Positions 22,105-33,815 are shown, counted from the first letter of the stretch. The stretch is DNA of 64,000 nt from Erinaceus europaeus (GCF_950295315.1 NC_080175.1:80322066-80386065), one strand, 5' to 3'. Notes: generated from the sequence alone by a model not told the origin. A program made the numbers and translations.

Positions 22105-22664
22105 GAATGACCAGTCTTTCCCTTTTTATTTTCTGTGGGCAACTAAGACTTGACTGAACAACAGTTGAATGGTACAGGCATGGGCTGACAGAGAAAGGTT
22201 TTATCTTTTATTATACTATAGTTACCCTTTGGTATTCTAGTGTCAAATTTATTTATCATTTGTGCTTTAATAATTTACTTATCACTTTACAAAATACTAA
22301 GCAATAGCCATTATTAATAAAATGGAATAAGCTATAAACATTATAAAATGATATTAAAGAAAGAATTATCAAATTGCTTTGAAATTGCTAAATAACTATA
22401 GAAAAATACTAAATTTACAGGAATCTCCCCCCTCTATACAACAAAACTAACTCCAGATAGGTGTGTATGTTTAAATTTATTTTTCAGTGTCATCATTTAA
22501 TTTGTTTTTGTTTTGGCAATGACAGGAATCAAGCCCAGGATCTCTGTAACTAAACTATATCCCCAGACCCTATTTTATTGTGTGTGTTTAATCTTTTTAA
22601 TGTGATACCAGGGAATGCACTCAGGGCTATGAGCAGACCTGGGCTGAGTTGACTCCTTGATCTA
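22105..22664. other. AT-rich unique sequence with SINE scraps
   Basis: 22105-22500 is AT-rich without a recognised feature. 22505-22660 looks like a diverged SINE (caatgacaggaatcaagccc). Confidence 0.35.
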
Positions 22665-22885
22665 ATTTTTTTTTGCATTATCTTTATTTATTTACTGGAT
22701 AGAGGCAGTCAGAAATTGAGAAGGGTGAGAGTGATAGAGAGGGAGAGAGAGACAGACACCTGCAGCACTGCTTCACCACTTGCAAAGCTTTCCCCCTGCA
22801 GATGGGGACCAGGGGCTTGAACCTGGGTCCTTGAGCACTATAAAATGTGTGCTCAACCAGGTGTGCTACCACCCAGCCTCCTATG
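22665..22885 (-). mobile_element. SINE-C
   Basis: Antisense: tttatttactggatagaggc, agtcagaaattgagaagggt, ctttccccctgcagatgggg, head gtgtgctaccacccagcctc. Confidence 0.85.
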
Positions 22886-22904
22886 ACCTAATTTTTATTC
22901 AGTA

Positions 22905-23085
22905 TTTTTGAGAGAGTGTTTGAGAGGGGAAGAGAGAGGAAGGAGAGAGAGAGAGGAGAAAGTGGTAGAGACACCATGGAGTTTCCTTGCTACTGTTCAT
23001 GGTGTTCTCATGTGGTTCTAAGGATTGCACCTGGAGTCTCACATATGGTCAGGCCACACTGTTTTCTGAGCCATCTCCCAGTTCT
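22905..23085 (-). mobile_element. SINE, diverged
   Basis: Purine-rich start (gaggaaggagagagagagag) then gtggttctaaggattgcacc and a head ending gagccatctcccagttc. Confidence 0.5.
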
Positions 23086-23160
23086 TATTATATCATTATT
23101 TTATTGGTCTGCCATTGATTTACAAGACTGTGATTTTAGAAATATAGTTTATACCTTTCT

Positions 23161-23453
23161 TTTTAAAAAATTTTTAAAAAATATTTATTTTATTTATTCC
23201 CTTTTGTTGCCCTTGTTGTTTTATTGTTGTAGTTATTATTGTTGTTGTCGTTGTTGGATAGGACAGAGAGAAATGGAGAGAGGAGGGGAAGACAGAGAGG
23301 AGGAGAGAAAGATAGACACCTGCAGACCTGCTTCACCACCTGTGAAGCGACTCCCCTGCAGGTGGGGAGCCGGGGTTCGAACCAGGATCCTTATGCCGGT
23401 CCTTGTGCTTTGCGCCACCTGTGCTTAACCTGCTGCGCTACAGCCCGACTCCC
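23161..23453 (-). mobile_element. SINE-A with TSD
   Basis: Exact 15-bp duplication agtttatacctttct at 23146-23160 and 23454-23468. Full-length by comparison with neighbours. Confidence 0.95.
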
Positions 23454-23629
23454 AGTTTATACCTTTCTAAATATATGTTACCACACTGCATCTACCTCCA
23501 AAGTCCCAATATCTTTGTACTCCAGTCCTTTGCACCTGCTCAACCCATCCAACCCCCTCCACCCTACTTTCACAGTTCCACTTCTGACGTCAGAATCCAA
23601 AGGTTTGTCTTCCTTTGCCTTTAAAAAAA

Positions 23630-23838
23630 TTTTTTTTAATTTCTATATTGGATAGAGACAGTCAGAAATTGAGAGGGAAGGGAGGGATAGAGAGGGTGAG
23701 AGACAGAGAGGCACACCTGCAGCCCTGCTTCACCACTTGTGAAGCTTTCCCCCTGCAGTTGGGGACTGGGGGCTCCAACCTGGGTCCTTGCGCACTGTAA
23801 CATGTGTGCTCAACCAGGTGCGCCACCACCTCGCCCCT
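23630..23838 (-). mobile_element. SINE-C
   Basis: Antisense SINE-C: atattggatagagacagtca, gctttccccctgcagttggg, head caaccaggtgcgccaccacc. Confidence 0.85.
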
Positions 23839-24344
23839 TCCTTTGCTTCTTTTTTAATTCCACATATGAATGGAATAACCTGGTATTTGTCTTCATCCTT
23901 CTAACTTTTCTTTAACCTGGCCTCTAATTCCATCCATGTCACTGTAAATGGCAAGGTTTCACCTTTCCTTACATCTAAGTTGCTTCCCATTATGGCTATA
24001 TACCATCTACTTTATTCAGTCATTTGCCATTGACAACTTGGGCTGTTCCATAGCTTGGTATTTGTAAAAAGAGTAACAGTGACCATAGGAGTGCGCATTT
24101 CTCTTCAGATCTTTGTCTTGTGTTCTTCAGAGTAACAACTTAAACTTCTAAAAGAAAAAGAAAATTCAGTTACTCTTAGGAGAATTATTAGTTAGTTGAA
24201 GAAATTGCAAAGAAACCATTTACCTCTATGTTAGGCAGCTATAAAAATATTTATAAAATAATAAAACTGAAAGAAAAGGCTCTTGTGTAGACAGTCTCTT
24301 TATGCTTATTTTTTAAATTCTCTTTATTTCTTTATCAGAGAAAC

Positions 24345-24572
24345 AGAGCACCAGGGCCAGGGTGGCACATCTGGTAGAGCACACATATCAACAATGCACA
24401 AAGACCCAGCTTAATTCCCCAGTCCCCACATGCAGGGGAGAAGCTTTGTAAGTGGTGAAGCAGGGCTGCAGGTATCTCTCTTTCTCTTTCTCTTTCCCTC
24501 TCTACCTCCCCCTTCCCACTCAATTTCTCTCTGTCTCTAGCCAAAGTAAATAAATTATATTAAAAAAAGAGC
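24345..24572 (+). mobile_element. SINE-C
   Basis: Head caccagggccagggtggcac, body ggtgaagcagggctgcaggt, tail ccaaagtaaataaattatat. Confidence 0.8.
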
Positions 24573-24589
24573 ACCTTCAGTTTTTTTAA

Positions 24590-24945
24590 TTATCTTTTAA
24601 AATATTTATTTTCCCTTTTGTTCCCCTTGTTTTTATTGTTGTTGTAGTTATTATTGTTGTTGATGTTGTCGTTGTTGGATAGGACAGAGAGAAATGGAGA
24701 GAGGAGGGGAAGACAGATGGGGGAGAGAAAGATAGACACCTGCAGACTGGATAGGACAGAGTGAAATGGAGAGAGGAGGGGAAGACTGAGAGGGGGAGAG
24801 AAAGATAGACACCTGCAGACCTGCTTCACCGCCTGTGAAGCGACTCCCCTGCAGGTGAAGAGCCGGAGGCTCGAACCTGTGTCCTTCTGCCCATCCTTGC
24901 ACTTTGCGCCATGTCTGCTTAACCTGCGCTACCGCCTGACTCCCC
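24590..24945 (-). mobile_element. SINE-A with internal tandem duplication
   Basis: Antisense SINE-A in which the block from tggataggacagag to cacctgcagac occurs twice in tandem (24676-24747 and 24748-24820). The copy is therefore about 70 bp longer than its relatives. Confidence 0.9.
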
Positions 24946-25017
24946 TTAGCTTTTTAACCTAATGATTGAGTATCACAAAAAATTCTTTTTTTCATAAAAT
25001 ATTCTTAAAAAAAAAAA

Positions 25018-25430
25018 AAGAAAAAGCTGAGCAAGTTGTGGTATATATATACAATGGAATATCACTCAGATATTAAAAATGGTGATTTCACCATTTTCAG
25101 CCCATCTTGGATGGAGCTTGAAGGAATCATGCTAAGTGAGATAAGTCAGAAACAGAAAGATGAATATGGGATTAGCTCACTCATAGGCAGAAGTTGCAAG
25201 ATTTGAAGAGAAAACACTAAGCAGAACTTGGACTGGAGCTAGTGTATTGCACCAAAGTAAAAGACTCTAGGGTGGGGGAGGTGGGGGTTCAGGTCCTGGA
25301 ACAGGATGTCAGAGGACCTAGTGGAAGTTGTATTGTTATGTGGAAAACTGGGAAATGTTATGTATGTACAAACTATTGTATTTATTGTCAACTGTAAAAC
25401 ATTATTCCCCAATAAAGAAATTTTAAAAAT
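25018..25430 (+). mobile_element. L1 short 3' end
   Basis: Sense L1 ORF2 tail (atacaatggaatatcactca, ggatggagcttgaaggaatc) plus short UTR (ggttcaggtcctggaacagg, attgtcaactgtaaaacatt) ending ccccaataaagaaatttt, with an AATAAA signal. Confidence 0.9.
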
Positions 25431-25504
25431 ATGTTGAATCTAAATTAGCAAACACAGAGATGGAAGAACTTAAATAAGAAAAATGATATGAGAAAACAGT
25501 AAGC

Positions 25505-25716
25505 AATGACTAAGTGTATAATTAAAACTGTAGATAGACCTGTCAATGTCCATGTTCAGTGGAGAAGCAATTACAGAAGCCAGACCTCCCACCTTCTGCA
25601 CCCCATTGAGATCTTTGGTTCATACTCCCTAAGGTATAAAGAACAGGGAACCTTCCAATGGAGGGGATGGGATACCAAACTCTGGTGATAAGAATTGTAT
25701 GGAATTGTACCCTTCT
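25505..25716 (+). mobile_element. L1 long-UTR 3' end, interrupted
   Basis: Sense common 3' block (tagacctgtcaatgtccatg ... ggaattgtaccctt). It resumes after an antisense L1 insertion as cagaattgtaccattcttat (25974-26030). Confidence 0.8.
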
Positions 25717-25973
25717 TTTTTTATTGGGGAATTAATATTTTACATTTGACAGTAAATACAGTAGTTTGTACATGCATAACATTTCCCAGTTTTCCATAAA
25801 ACAGTACACCCCCCACCAGGTCCTCTGTCATCCTTTTTGGACCTGTATTCTCCCCACCCCCACTCCCACCCCAGAGTCTTTTGCTTAGGTGCAATACATT
25901 TTTTAAAAATTTCTTTATTGGGGAATTAATGTTTTATATTCGACAGTAAATAGAATAGTTTGTACATGCGTAC
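25717..25973 (-). mobile_element. L1 short 3' end, nested insertion
   Basis: Antisense L1 UTR (attggggaattaatatttta, ccaccaggtcctctgtcatc) lying inside the previous element. The duplication is about gaattgtacccttctt / gaattgtaccattctt. A second antisense UTR start at 25905 suggests two stacked copies. Confidence 0.75.
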
Positions 25974-26044
25974 CAGAATTGTACCATTCTTATCCCACAA
26001 TCTTATTGATCATTATTAAATCACTAATGAAAAAAAAGTTGAAA

Positions 26045-26272
26045 AATAAGAAAACACAAAGCAGAAGTTGGACTGGATTTGGTGTACTGCACCAAAGTAA
26101 AAGACTCTGGTGTGGTTGAGGGAAGATTCAGGTCCTGGAACATGGTGGCAGAGGAGGACCTCGAGGGGATTGAATTGTTATGTGGAAAATAGAAATCTTA
26201 CACATGTACAAACTACTGTATTTTACTGTTGACTGTAAGTCATTAATACCCAATAAAGAAAAAAAACCCTCT
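26045..26272 (+). mobile_element. L1 short 3' end
   Basis: Sense L1 UTR: ttggactggatttggtgtac, attcaggtcctggaacatgg, taatacccaataaagaaaaa. Confidence 0.85.
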
Positions 26273-26274
26273 AG

Positions 26275-27104
26275 ATACATGGAGAATATACAGTATGTGA
26301 GAAAAGTAGAAAAATGATACATCATGTACTTTTACATAACTGCATATGCATATGAGCAAAAAGAAGGGAAGCTTAATATAGGATTCCCCCCCATCCCGGT
26401 ATTTCCTACTTTGTCTAGTATTTAACAGTAGAGATTGAATAAGTGGAAAAAATATACCCTATAGGATTGTAGTCAAGTTTGCAATTTAGTATTTCCTTTC
26501 AAATGTTACTGGATAGCATGTATTCCTTTGGTAATTTTGTTTGCAAGCTATTTGCATTTTGGAGAAACTTGCTTTTTACATGACATCTATTCAATTTCAA
26601 TGGAGCAGAAACCTGTAATTCTGTTTCTTACTAGAATGAAACATATGCCCAATGCTATAAACTGCCCATACTATGCTATTGTGTGCTCTATATAGCTATA
26701 GTTTTGAGGCCCTGCTCACAGGATTAGAATGAGAAGCCACATTTTGTTAACAATTTATGGAATGTCTTTTCCTCTTAAGGTAGGGAAAACTAGAGAAGAG
26801 GAACTTCTCTTTTAAATACTGATGAACCTTGTTCTTCCCCACAGTAGAGAGTGAACTGATCTGCTTTCAAGACCAGAACATCTTCAAAGCTAACTCAGTG
26901 CTACCCTGTTAAGTGCTCTGAAACAGTGGCCTTTTAGTGATCAGTGATCTACTGAGATGTCTCATAACCTTTATGTTGTCATCATCCTTCTCACTTTATG
27001 TGCTCTTAGCTCTTTGATGTTCCTTTCTTAAGAGTGCCATGAGAATGCATTAGTTAAGGGAGGAGGAGGCATGGAGAAGGATCAATGGATTCATTTTTTC
27101 TTAA
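26275..27104. other. Repeat-poor intron 1 sequence
   Basis: About 0.8 kb without a recognised repeat, exon or RNA gene. Confidence 0.4.
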
Positions 27105-27440
27105 ATTTTTTTTTCTTTTTTTGCCTCTAGGGTTACCGCTGGGGCTCGGTGTCTGTACTACAAATCCACTACTCCTGGAGGCCATTCTTCCCATTTTTGT
27201 TGCCCTTGTTGTTATTGTTATTGTTGTTATCACTGTTGTTGTTGGATAGGACAGAAAGAAGTTGAGAGAGGAGGGGAAGACAGAGAGGGGGAGAGAAAGA
27301 TAGACACCTGCAGACCTGCTTCACCTCTTGTAAAGTGACCCACCATGCAAGTGGGGAGCCGGGGGCTCAAATAGGGATCCTTATGTCTGTCTCTGCACGC
27401 AGCACCATGTGCACTTAACCCACTACCACCTAACCCCCTC
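27105..27440 (-). mobile_element. SINE-B
   Basis: Antisense: gcctctagggttaccgctgg, ttggataggacagaaagaag, ggggagccgggggctcaaat, head catgtgcacttaacccacta. Confidence 0.85.
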
Positions 27441-27540
27441 TTTTAAACTTTTAAACTTTCTAGTTCAGTGCTCAGGGATGAGTTCAGGGCCTCATATATA
27501 CACAACACTGCTGTACCATCTCCTGGGATCAACTTTTTCA

Positions 27541-27890
27541 TTTTTTTTTTTTTTTTATTGAGAAAAGGCAGTGGAGAGAAAGAGAGAAGAGTGCTGGGGA
27601 GATAGCACTGTGGTTATGCAACAGACTTCCATGCCTCCAAAGGCTCAATCCCAGCACCAACATAAGCCAGAGCTGAACAGTGCTCTGATGAGAGAGAGAG
27701 AGAGAGAGAGAGAAAACACCACCACTTCACCGGCCATGGAGCCCTTCCTCTGAAGTGTAAGTAGTGGTCTCAAGTGACACAGAGGCTCAAATCCAGGACC
27801 GCATGTCTGGTACAGCTCGTGCTCTCAGCCCCCCCTACTGCCATGTCTCTATTTCTCTCTTTCTTTCAAGTTTTAAGGTACACATTGATT
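27541..27890 (-). mobile_element. SINE-D with nested SINE-E
   Basis: Outer element is antisense (T-run, gagaaaggcag-type start; end caggaccgcatgtctggtac). A sense SINE-E (tgctggggagatagcactgt ... gagctgaacagtgctctgat) plus (GA)n sits inside at about 27590-27712. Confidence 0.65.
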
Positions 27891-28146
27891 GGCTTAAATT
27901 GTTGAGTTGTTTAAATAGCATATTATTCATTATAAAAGTAACATAATTACTGTTAAAAATAATGCAGAAAGGAGACAAGAACATAATACAAGTTAGCAAT
28001 AATATCAGCACTTTAAAATGACCCTTATTAAAGTTCTGGTGCAGAAAAACTTGAACATGAAAAAAGAGAGAAACTTAAAGAGACAACATCTAAATGAGTA
28101 AGCATGTGGTGACTAATGTGGCTAATAGCCTCTCAGTGACTCCAGG

Positions 28147-28400
28147 AGAGGCGCTGTGGTCAAGGGAGAAAGTGCTTCGCCTGCAATCAGCTGAGTCTGG
28201 AATTCTGGACTCTGCTCTGCCACTTACCAGCTATGTGACCTTGGGTATATTACTTCACCAGCTAATGCCTTTGCTTTCTCATCTCAGTTTAACCCTAAAA
28301 AGACCAGACTGGTAAGATTGTGGTAAGGATTAAATGCATGAGCTATGTAAAGCACTGTGCCAGTGTCTGGCTTTTAGCAGGTAATTTAATAAAAGGCAAA
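28147..28400 (+). repeat. MIR, long copy
   Basis: Clear MIR outline: ctctgctctgccacttacca, gctatgtgaccttgggtata, ggtaaggattaaatgcatga, agcactgtgccagtgtctgg. Confidence 0.85.
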
Positions 28401-28672
28401 CACTAATGTAAGGTTTATGTAATGAGTGTTTATTATTATATAATTAGGCCCTTTGGAGAGCTTTGCTGACAGTTCATCCAGTAAAAATTCATTGAGCTTC
28501 TACACTCAACTTTCAAAGAGGAATTAAAAACACTTATAACAGGTACTGGGGTGGGAATGGTGGTGTTGAGACGAGTGAGTAGATTGAATCAGCAAGCTTA
28601 GTGTTTGTTTGGAAGAGGGTATATGAGAGAACTTCTTTGATCTGATTGATTTCACTGGTTAGAAACAAATGC
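28401..28672. other. Unique intronic sequence
   Basis: No repeat recognised. Confidence 0.35.
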
Positions 28673-28674
28673 AG

Positions 28675-29155
28675 GGACCGGGTGGTGGCACACTTGGTTG
28701 AGTACACACATTACCATGCACAAAGACCCGGGGTTCGAGCCCCTACTCCCCACTTGGAGGGAGAACCCCTCATGAGTGGCAAAGCAGGTTTGCAGGTGTC
28801 TATCTTTCTTTTTTAAAAGATATATATTTTTTATTTATTAATGAGAGGGATAAGAGAAGAGAGGGAAAGAACCAGACATCACTCTGGTACACGTGCTACC
28901 GGGGATTGAACTCGGCAACTCATACTTGAGAGTCCGACACTTTAGCTACTTGGTGCTGCCTCCTGGACCACGAAGCACTTAGCTTTCTCCTTCTCTGTCT
29001 ATGCCCCCTCTGTTTCTCTGTGATCTTGCAAAGAAAAAAACATAAAAACAAACAAACAGCAACAACAACAACAATAAAACACTGGGAGCAGTATATTTGT
29101 AGCGCCAGCACTGAGCCCCAGCAAGGACCTGGTGGCAATAAAAAAAAAAATGCAT
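28675..29155 (+). mobile_element. SINE-C/B composite with nested antisense SINE-D
   Basis: Sense head gggaccgggtggtggcacac at 28675 and body to 28803; antisense SINE-D at 28810-28975 (gacatcactctggtacacgt); then the outer SINE's CT-rich, CAACAA and ccagcactgagccccagcaa parts to 29150. Confidence 0.75.
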
Positions 29156-29164
29156 GCAAAGATC

Positions 29165-29600
29165 TTTTTAAAATTCTTTTTCTTTATTGGGGGATTATGG
29201 TTTACAGACAACAATAAAATACAGTAGTTGGTATATGTGTAACACTTCAGTTTTCCACGTAACAATCGAACTGCCCTCTCCAGGTCCTCCTCTGCCATCG
29301 TGTTCCAGGACCTGAAACCCCCACCCTCCCCCACCCCAGAGTCTTTGACTTTGGTGCAATTCGCCAACTCCAGTCCAAGTTCTGCTTTGTGTTTTCCCTT
29401 CTGTTCTTATTTTTCAACTTTTTTCTGTGAGTGGGATCATCCCATATTTATCCTTCTCTTTCTGACTTGTCTCACTTCATATGATTCTTTCAGGCTCCAT
29501 CCAGGATGAGGTAAAGAAGGTGAATTCACCATTTTTAATAGCTGAGTAGTATTCCATTGTGTATATAGACCACAACTTACTCAGCCACTCATCTGTTGTA
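29165..29600 (-). mobile_element. L1 short 3' end
   Basis: Antisense: cttttctttattgggggat-type start, catcgtgttccaggacctga, agtattccattgtgtatata. Ends about 175 bp before coding exon 2. Confidence 0.85.
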
Positions 29601-29776
29601 AATATCTTATCTCTAAAGTCAAATCCCATGGAAAGGTTCTACCTTTTAGTGAGTTGCCAGGTAGGAGACAAAGGGTAGAGATGGTCTGGAGTGATGACAA
29701 AGTTGGTACCTTCCGGATGGCCTTGGAGAGAGGTCCCTGAATTCTGAAACCTCTTGTTTCTCCTTTGTCTGCCTAG

Positions 29777-29960
29777 ATACTTGGGAAGTGCCATTTGAGG
29801 AGATCTCAGAGCTGCAGTGGCTGGGTAGTGGAGCCCAAGGAGCTGTCTTCCTGGGCAAGTTCCGAGCAGAGGAGGTGGCCATCAAGAAAGTGAGAGAACA
29901 GAATGAGACGGATATCAAGCATTTGAGGAAGCTGAAGCACCCTAACATCATTGCTTTCAA
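29777..29960 (+). CDS. MAP3K13: MAP3K13 coding exon 2 (residues 161-222): kinase N-lobe
   Basis: 184 bases, entered in phase 1 after ...tttgtctgcctag and left in phase 2 before GTAGGT. It encodes [20 protein letters not shown], the glycine-rich loop [11 protein letters not shown] (177-187), the ATP-anchoring lysine in VAIKK (Lys197) and the alpha-C helix segment ending [10 protein letters not shown]. Family knowledge: the lysine pairs with the alpha-C glutamate and positions ATP. All key residues are intact. Sequence is highly conserved relative to recalled human MAP3K13. Confidence 0.97.
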
Positions 29961-30059
29961 GTAGGTCAAGACTTTTTCCCCCTAAGAAATAGAGATTTTT
30001 TTCCCTTTCCCTTAATACCAGCACATAAAATATTGCTTGGAGAGCCTTATAAGGAATGA

Positions 30060-30310
30060 TTTGTAGGGGACTAGGAAATAACTCGCCCAGTAAAACACAC
30101 ACTTCATCATGCCAGAGGATCCAGGTTTAAGCCCCTGGCCTCATGCAGGAGGACCATGAGGAGGGAAAGCTTCACAAGTAGTAGTGTCTCTCTTTTTCTC
30201 TGCCTTTTTCTCCCTCTCTGTTTCTCACCTTCTATAGAAAAAAGGAAATAGAATCCTCCAGGAACAGTAGAATTGTGTAGGTATGAATCCCCAGAAAATC
30301 CCTTATAAAA
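30060..30310 (+). mobile_element. SINE-C, diverged
   Basis: Head aggaaataactcgcccagta, B-box-like ggtttaagcccc, CT-rich stretch, tail ccaggaacagtagaattgtg. Begins 100 bp after coding exon 2. Confidence 0.65.
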
Positions 30311-31220
30311 AAGTATCATATATAAATATATGTATTATATATAATAACATGCATACATAATAAAATGAATATTATATATAAGTATATATATGTATACACT
30401 GTAGAGTTATCATTGTGCTGGGTGCTCTGGGTGGGAACCAAAAGATCTATTATATTTGAATCCAATTTTAATGGACATTAAAATCTAGCATTTCTTTCTG
30501 TCAGAGCATGCACTGCTTGGAAAGGATGTACATGGAACAGAGGGGAAGTTGAATTCTCACCAGCTGCTTAGATGGAACTAATGAATCAATTTTATTTACT
30601 AACAGGAAGACAAAGTTCACTCTGAGATAACCTGAATATCCTGTTAAAGTTAAAAAATAAATAAATAAAGCTGCAACTGAGTTGACCAGAGAGTAGTGTA
30701 TGTATGTGTGTGTGCACGCGCGCGCTATGTGTGTGTGTTTACTAATTTCAAAGACTGTCTGCCTCTTTGTAAATATAAACCTATACTAGCTGGTACTTTC
30801 AGAGTATTTCTCCCTGCTTCAGGTTTTGCTGGATCCTTTTTCAAGTAATGCCAAACACTGAGTTTTCTAAAATCTAATTATAGTAGAGTTCGTGATGATA
30901 GTTATATTCATTTCACAAAGCAGTTGCTCTGAAGAGTGTGTGAGTATGTCATTGTAGTTGAGAGCATATTTCCATATGAATAGATATACTAAGCAAAAGG
31001 GAAAGAATTAAAGGTAAGATTTTAGACGCCACCAAACTTGGTAGTACTGAGCTCTCAGTATGTGTCATTTGTTTTATCTATATCTTTCCTGAGTTCCCTC
31101 TCTTGTCATCTTTTAAATTTTGCCCTAGGATTAGCAAAGGGATGGAATGGTTGAGTGAGTGACTTTAGAAAAGAAAACTAAAAAACACAAAAGGTTTCCT
31201 CTAGGTGAGATGAAAGTTTA
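30311..31220. other. AT-rich intron with short TA, AAAT and TG/CG tracts
   Basis: TA-rich at 30315-30400, (AAAT)n at 30653-30668 and an alternating purine-pyrimidine TG/CG run at about 30695-30740 (tgtgtgcacgcgcgcgctat), a possible Z-DNA sequence. No gene seen. Confidence 0.5.
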
Positions 31221-31235
31221 GAAACTAGAACTTCT

Positions 31236-31487
31236 GGGAGTTGGCGGTAGCGCAGCGGGTGAAGTGCAAGGATTAGCGTAAGGATGCCAGTTCGAGCCCT
31301 CGGCTCCCCACCTGCAGGGGAGTCGCTTTACAGTTGGTGAAGCAGGTCTGCAGGTGTCTCTCTTTCTCTCCCCCTCTCTGTCTTCCCCATCTTTCTCCAT
31401 TTCTGTCTGTCCTATCCAACAACGACAGCAATAACAACAACAATAAAACAAGGGCAGCAAAAGGGAAAGTAAATAATAAAAAGAAAG
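31236..31487 (+). mobile_element. SINE-A with TSD
   Basis: Exact 15-bp duplication gaaactagaacttct at 31221-31235 and 31488-31502. Internal promoter boxes: A box tagcgcagcggg, B-box-like ttcgagccc. Confidence 0.95.
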
Positions 31488-31817
31488 GAAACTAGAACTT
31501 CTTGGCATAACATATATTTTATTATTTATTTTTTATAACATATAAATATATTTAAGATTTATTATACCAAGCCCCAGCGATAACCCTGGAGGCAAAAAAA
31601 ATTATTATACCAGAATATTTAGATTCTAGGAAATAATATAACCATGAAGCTACAGCTATAACTGGAATAACTACAACCCCCCCCCTTCCCTCAAGAGGAA
31701 CCTCTTCCAGTTCCTAGGAATGATACTTTCTTTAAAACTCTCATAAAGCTAAACATAATGTGATAATTTTTTAAAACTGGAAGTACATCTCCAAAAGAAA
31801 GGAATAGAAACTGGATA

Positions 31818-32219
31818 TGTGTTGGGAACCCTGTATTGCTGAGACCAGAAGGAATTATGGGACATGAGCATAATGCATAATGATGATGCATGTGGCTGAT
31901 GACAGCCTGATGGCAGACGTAGGTAAACTCACAAGGAATTGTGGGAGTGAGAGACTGTTTAAGCAAGCATCGGCAGGAATCTGCCCTTTTGAACTTTCTC
32001 CTCTTCTTCACTCCCTCCTGGTTGTCTCCATCTTCTCCTGAGATCCTGCAGTTTTTCCTCCATGAAGCTGGAAACTGGTGAATTAAGTTAAAAAGACTCA
32101 TTGCTCCTGCCACATTTCTAGCTAGCTTTTTTCTTCTGATTATTTTCCCATTGTGGTTTTTATTTACCAAAAAAAAAAAAAACCCTGCATTTTAATAAAC
32201 CCCTAGCGAAAGCCCCACA
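31818..32219 (+). mobile_element. Candidate solo LTR, 402 bp
   Basis: The unit starts TGTGTTGGG and ends GCCCCACA, so the terminal 4 bases form the inverted repeat TGTG/CACA. It is bordered by gata on both sides (31814-31817, 32220-32223). AATAAA lies at 32194-32199. These are the marks of a retroviral LTR with a 4-bp duplication, as in class I elements. No coding sequence for a retrovirus is nearby, so it would be a solo LTR. Four-base signals can arise by chance; no second copy is in the window. Confidence 0.5.
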
Positions 32220-32223
32220 GATA

Positions 32224-32375
32224 AGGGGCATCAAGATGGCTCCCCTGGCTTATGTGACTGCTTTGCCATGTGAGGAAGCTTCTGTGCTCTGATGCCTTTC
32301 CCTCTCTCTGGCATTCTGAAAAAGTTGGCCTGGAGTGGTGTCTGTCTATAACAATAATCAATCAAGCAATCCTGG
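32224..32375 (+). mobile_element. tRNA-type SINE
   Basis: Head aggggcatcaagatggctcc, middle tgaggaagcttctgtgctct, tail gttggcctggagtggtgtct, like the SINE at 58030. Confidence 0.6.
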
Positions 32376-32379
32376 ACTT

Positions 32380-33815
32380 AAGTTTTATAGGGTGGGTTAA
32401 AATAAATACTAAAGAATTTTAACCCCCAAACAAGGCCCCTTAAGCAAGGAAAAGATGTGTGAAAATCTGAGTATCAACTGGGATACTCAGATTCATTTCC
32501 AATACTTGGATCCATTTCCTTGTAGAGGGAATATCCATGCAGAAGAGATGAGAGAGAGCTCCACTTTCTGTACAGATTCTACCTTAGTTTTCCTCATATG
32601 GTCAGTAAGATGTGAGGTTTAAACAAATGCTCTCGGGGACTGATTATAATCTCTCCAGTGATTATACATTCAAATTACAAGAGGTTTATTTTTAACCAGA
32701 CTGCCTGAGATTCACTTCTTTGCTTCATTTTACTTTAATGAGCATATGCTACACCATTTACTTAACTAAACATTGAGGCTTATACTACAGTTAAGACACT
32801 GGGTTTGAGACACAGACTTGTTTATAAATTAGTGTGACTTGATGTGAACTATGCTGACTCTCAGGTAAGAGGGCTTCCCAGCAGGGGATTCTGGGTAACT
32901 AAAGGTAGAAATCTGTCCTAAGAGGATGAGTGTGAGAAGCTTTATTTTTCCTCCCTACTCTTTTGCCTCTTCCCCTTGCCTTGCAGTTTTTTCTCTGCCT
33001 CATTTTCCTGACTCTCCACCTGCATATACAGTTTTCAGCATTTTGACAAGTATTGCCATGCTTGTACCCAATACTTCAGACTAAAGATGCTTGAATAGGC
33101 TTTACCTCCACATGGAAAACAATAGTGAATCTGTATCCCTGGCCATTACACCATGCTCTTGAGGCATTGTGCAGTGTTATGTTTGCAGCCATCTGTGCCA
33201 TGTGTTGCTTGGCCAATGAATCATTCAGAACCGTCTGGAAGATATGAAAGCAGATTAGAATTTAGTACATTTCTCTAAATGCTGATTTCTCTGCTTACAG
33301 CTTGGTAAGAGTTGGTAAGAGCCACATACAGAAGGGCAAGTCCAAGAAAAGAATGCTGTTTTTTTTCCTTGCAATTTTTAAGCCATCTTTTAAGAAAACC
33401 CAACCTGACTATTCCTATTGGAATTGAGTGCCAAGGAGGAAGAAAAGGTAGCAATTAGAAGTGATTATAGAGCTGCTATTTATAGCTACTAAGAAGCCTT
33501 GTCATAGCACAGGGCTGATGAGATGATCGCTTCGCATTCCTCAGTTAAGAAAGATGAAGAGTACAGAGCATCTCTCTGTTAGAACTGCTCTGCCCATGTT
33601 TGTGTGAAGAGTTAAAACAGTTGAAGAGAATGTTGAGTAGTTTCAAGCAAATATTTATTTTGACCATCTTAAGCGCACCACATTATTCCTGCTTGATTCT
33701 TTATTTCTCTGTAATGAGAGTTAAATAGTAGTCGTGTCTGTGTACTCTGCTGAGGTTTCCTAAACTTCAGGTAAAAGAAAGTGGGAAAAAGCTTTTGTTT
33801 CCATTACAGAAACCA
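32380..33815. other. Repeat-poor intron 2 stretch, 1.4 kb
   Basis: No SINE, L1 or exon recognised. It is one of the longest unbroken unique stretches here, so it is a candidate place to look for conserved non-coding sequence. Confidence 0.45.

Larger units (their letters stand above)
23086..24135 (-). mobile_element. Older L1 3' end, split by two SINEs
   Basis: Antisense L1 pieces at 23086-23160, 23454-23630 and 23840-24135: ttggtctgccattgatttac, tccacatatgaatggaataa, ctctaattccatccatgtca, tctaagttgcttcccattat. Interrupted by the SINE-A at 23161 and a SINE-C. Confidence 0.65.

Noticed and set aside
31818..32219. A full endogenous retrovirus around the candidate LTR
   Set aside because: No gag, pol or env similarity and no second LTR copy within the window.
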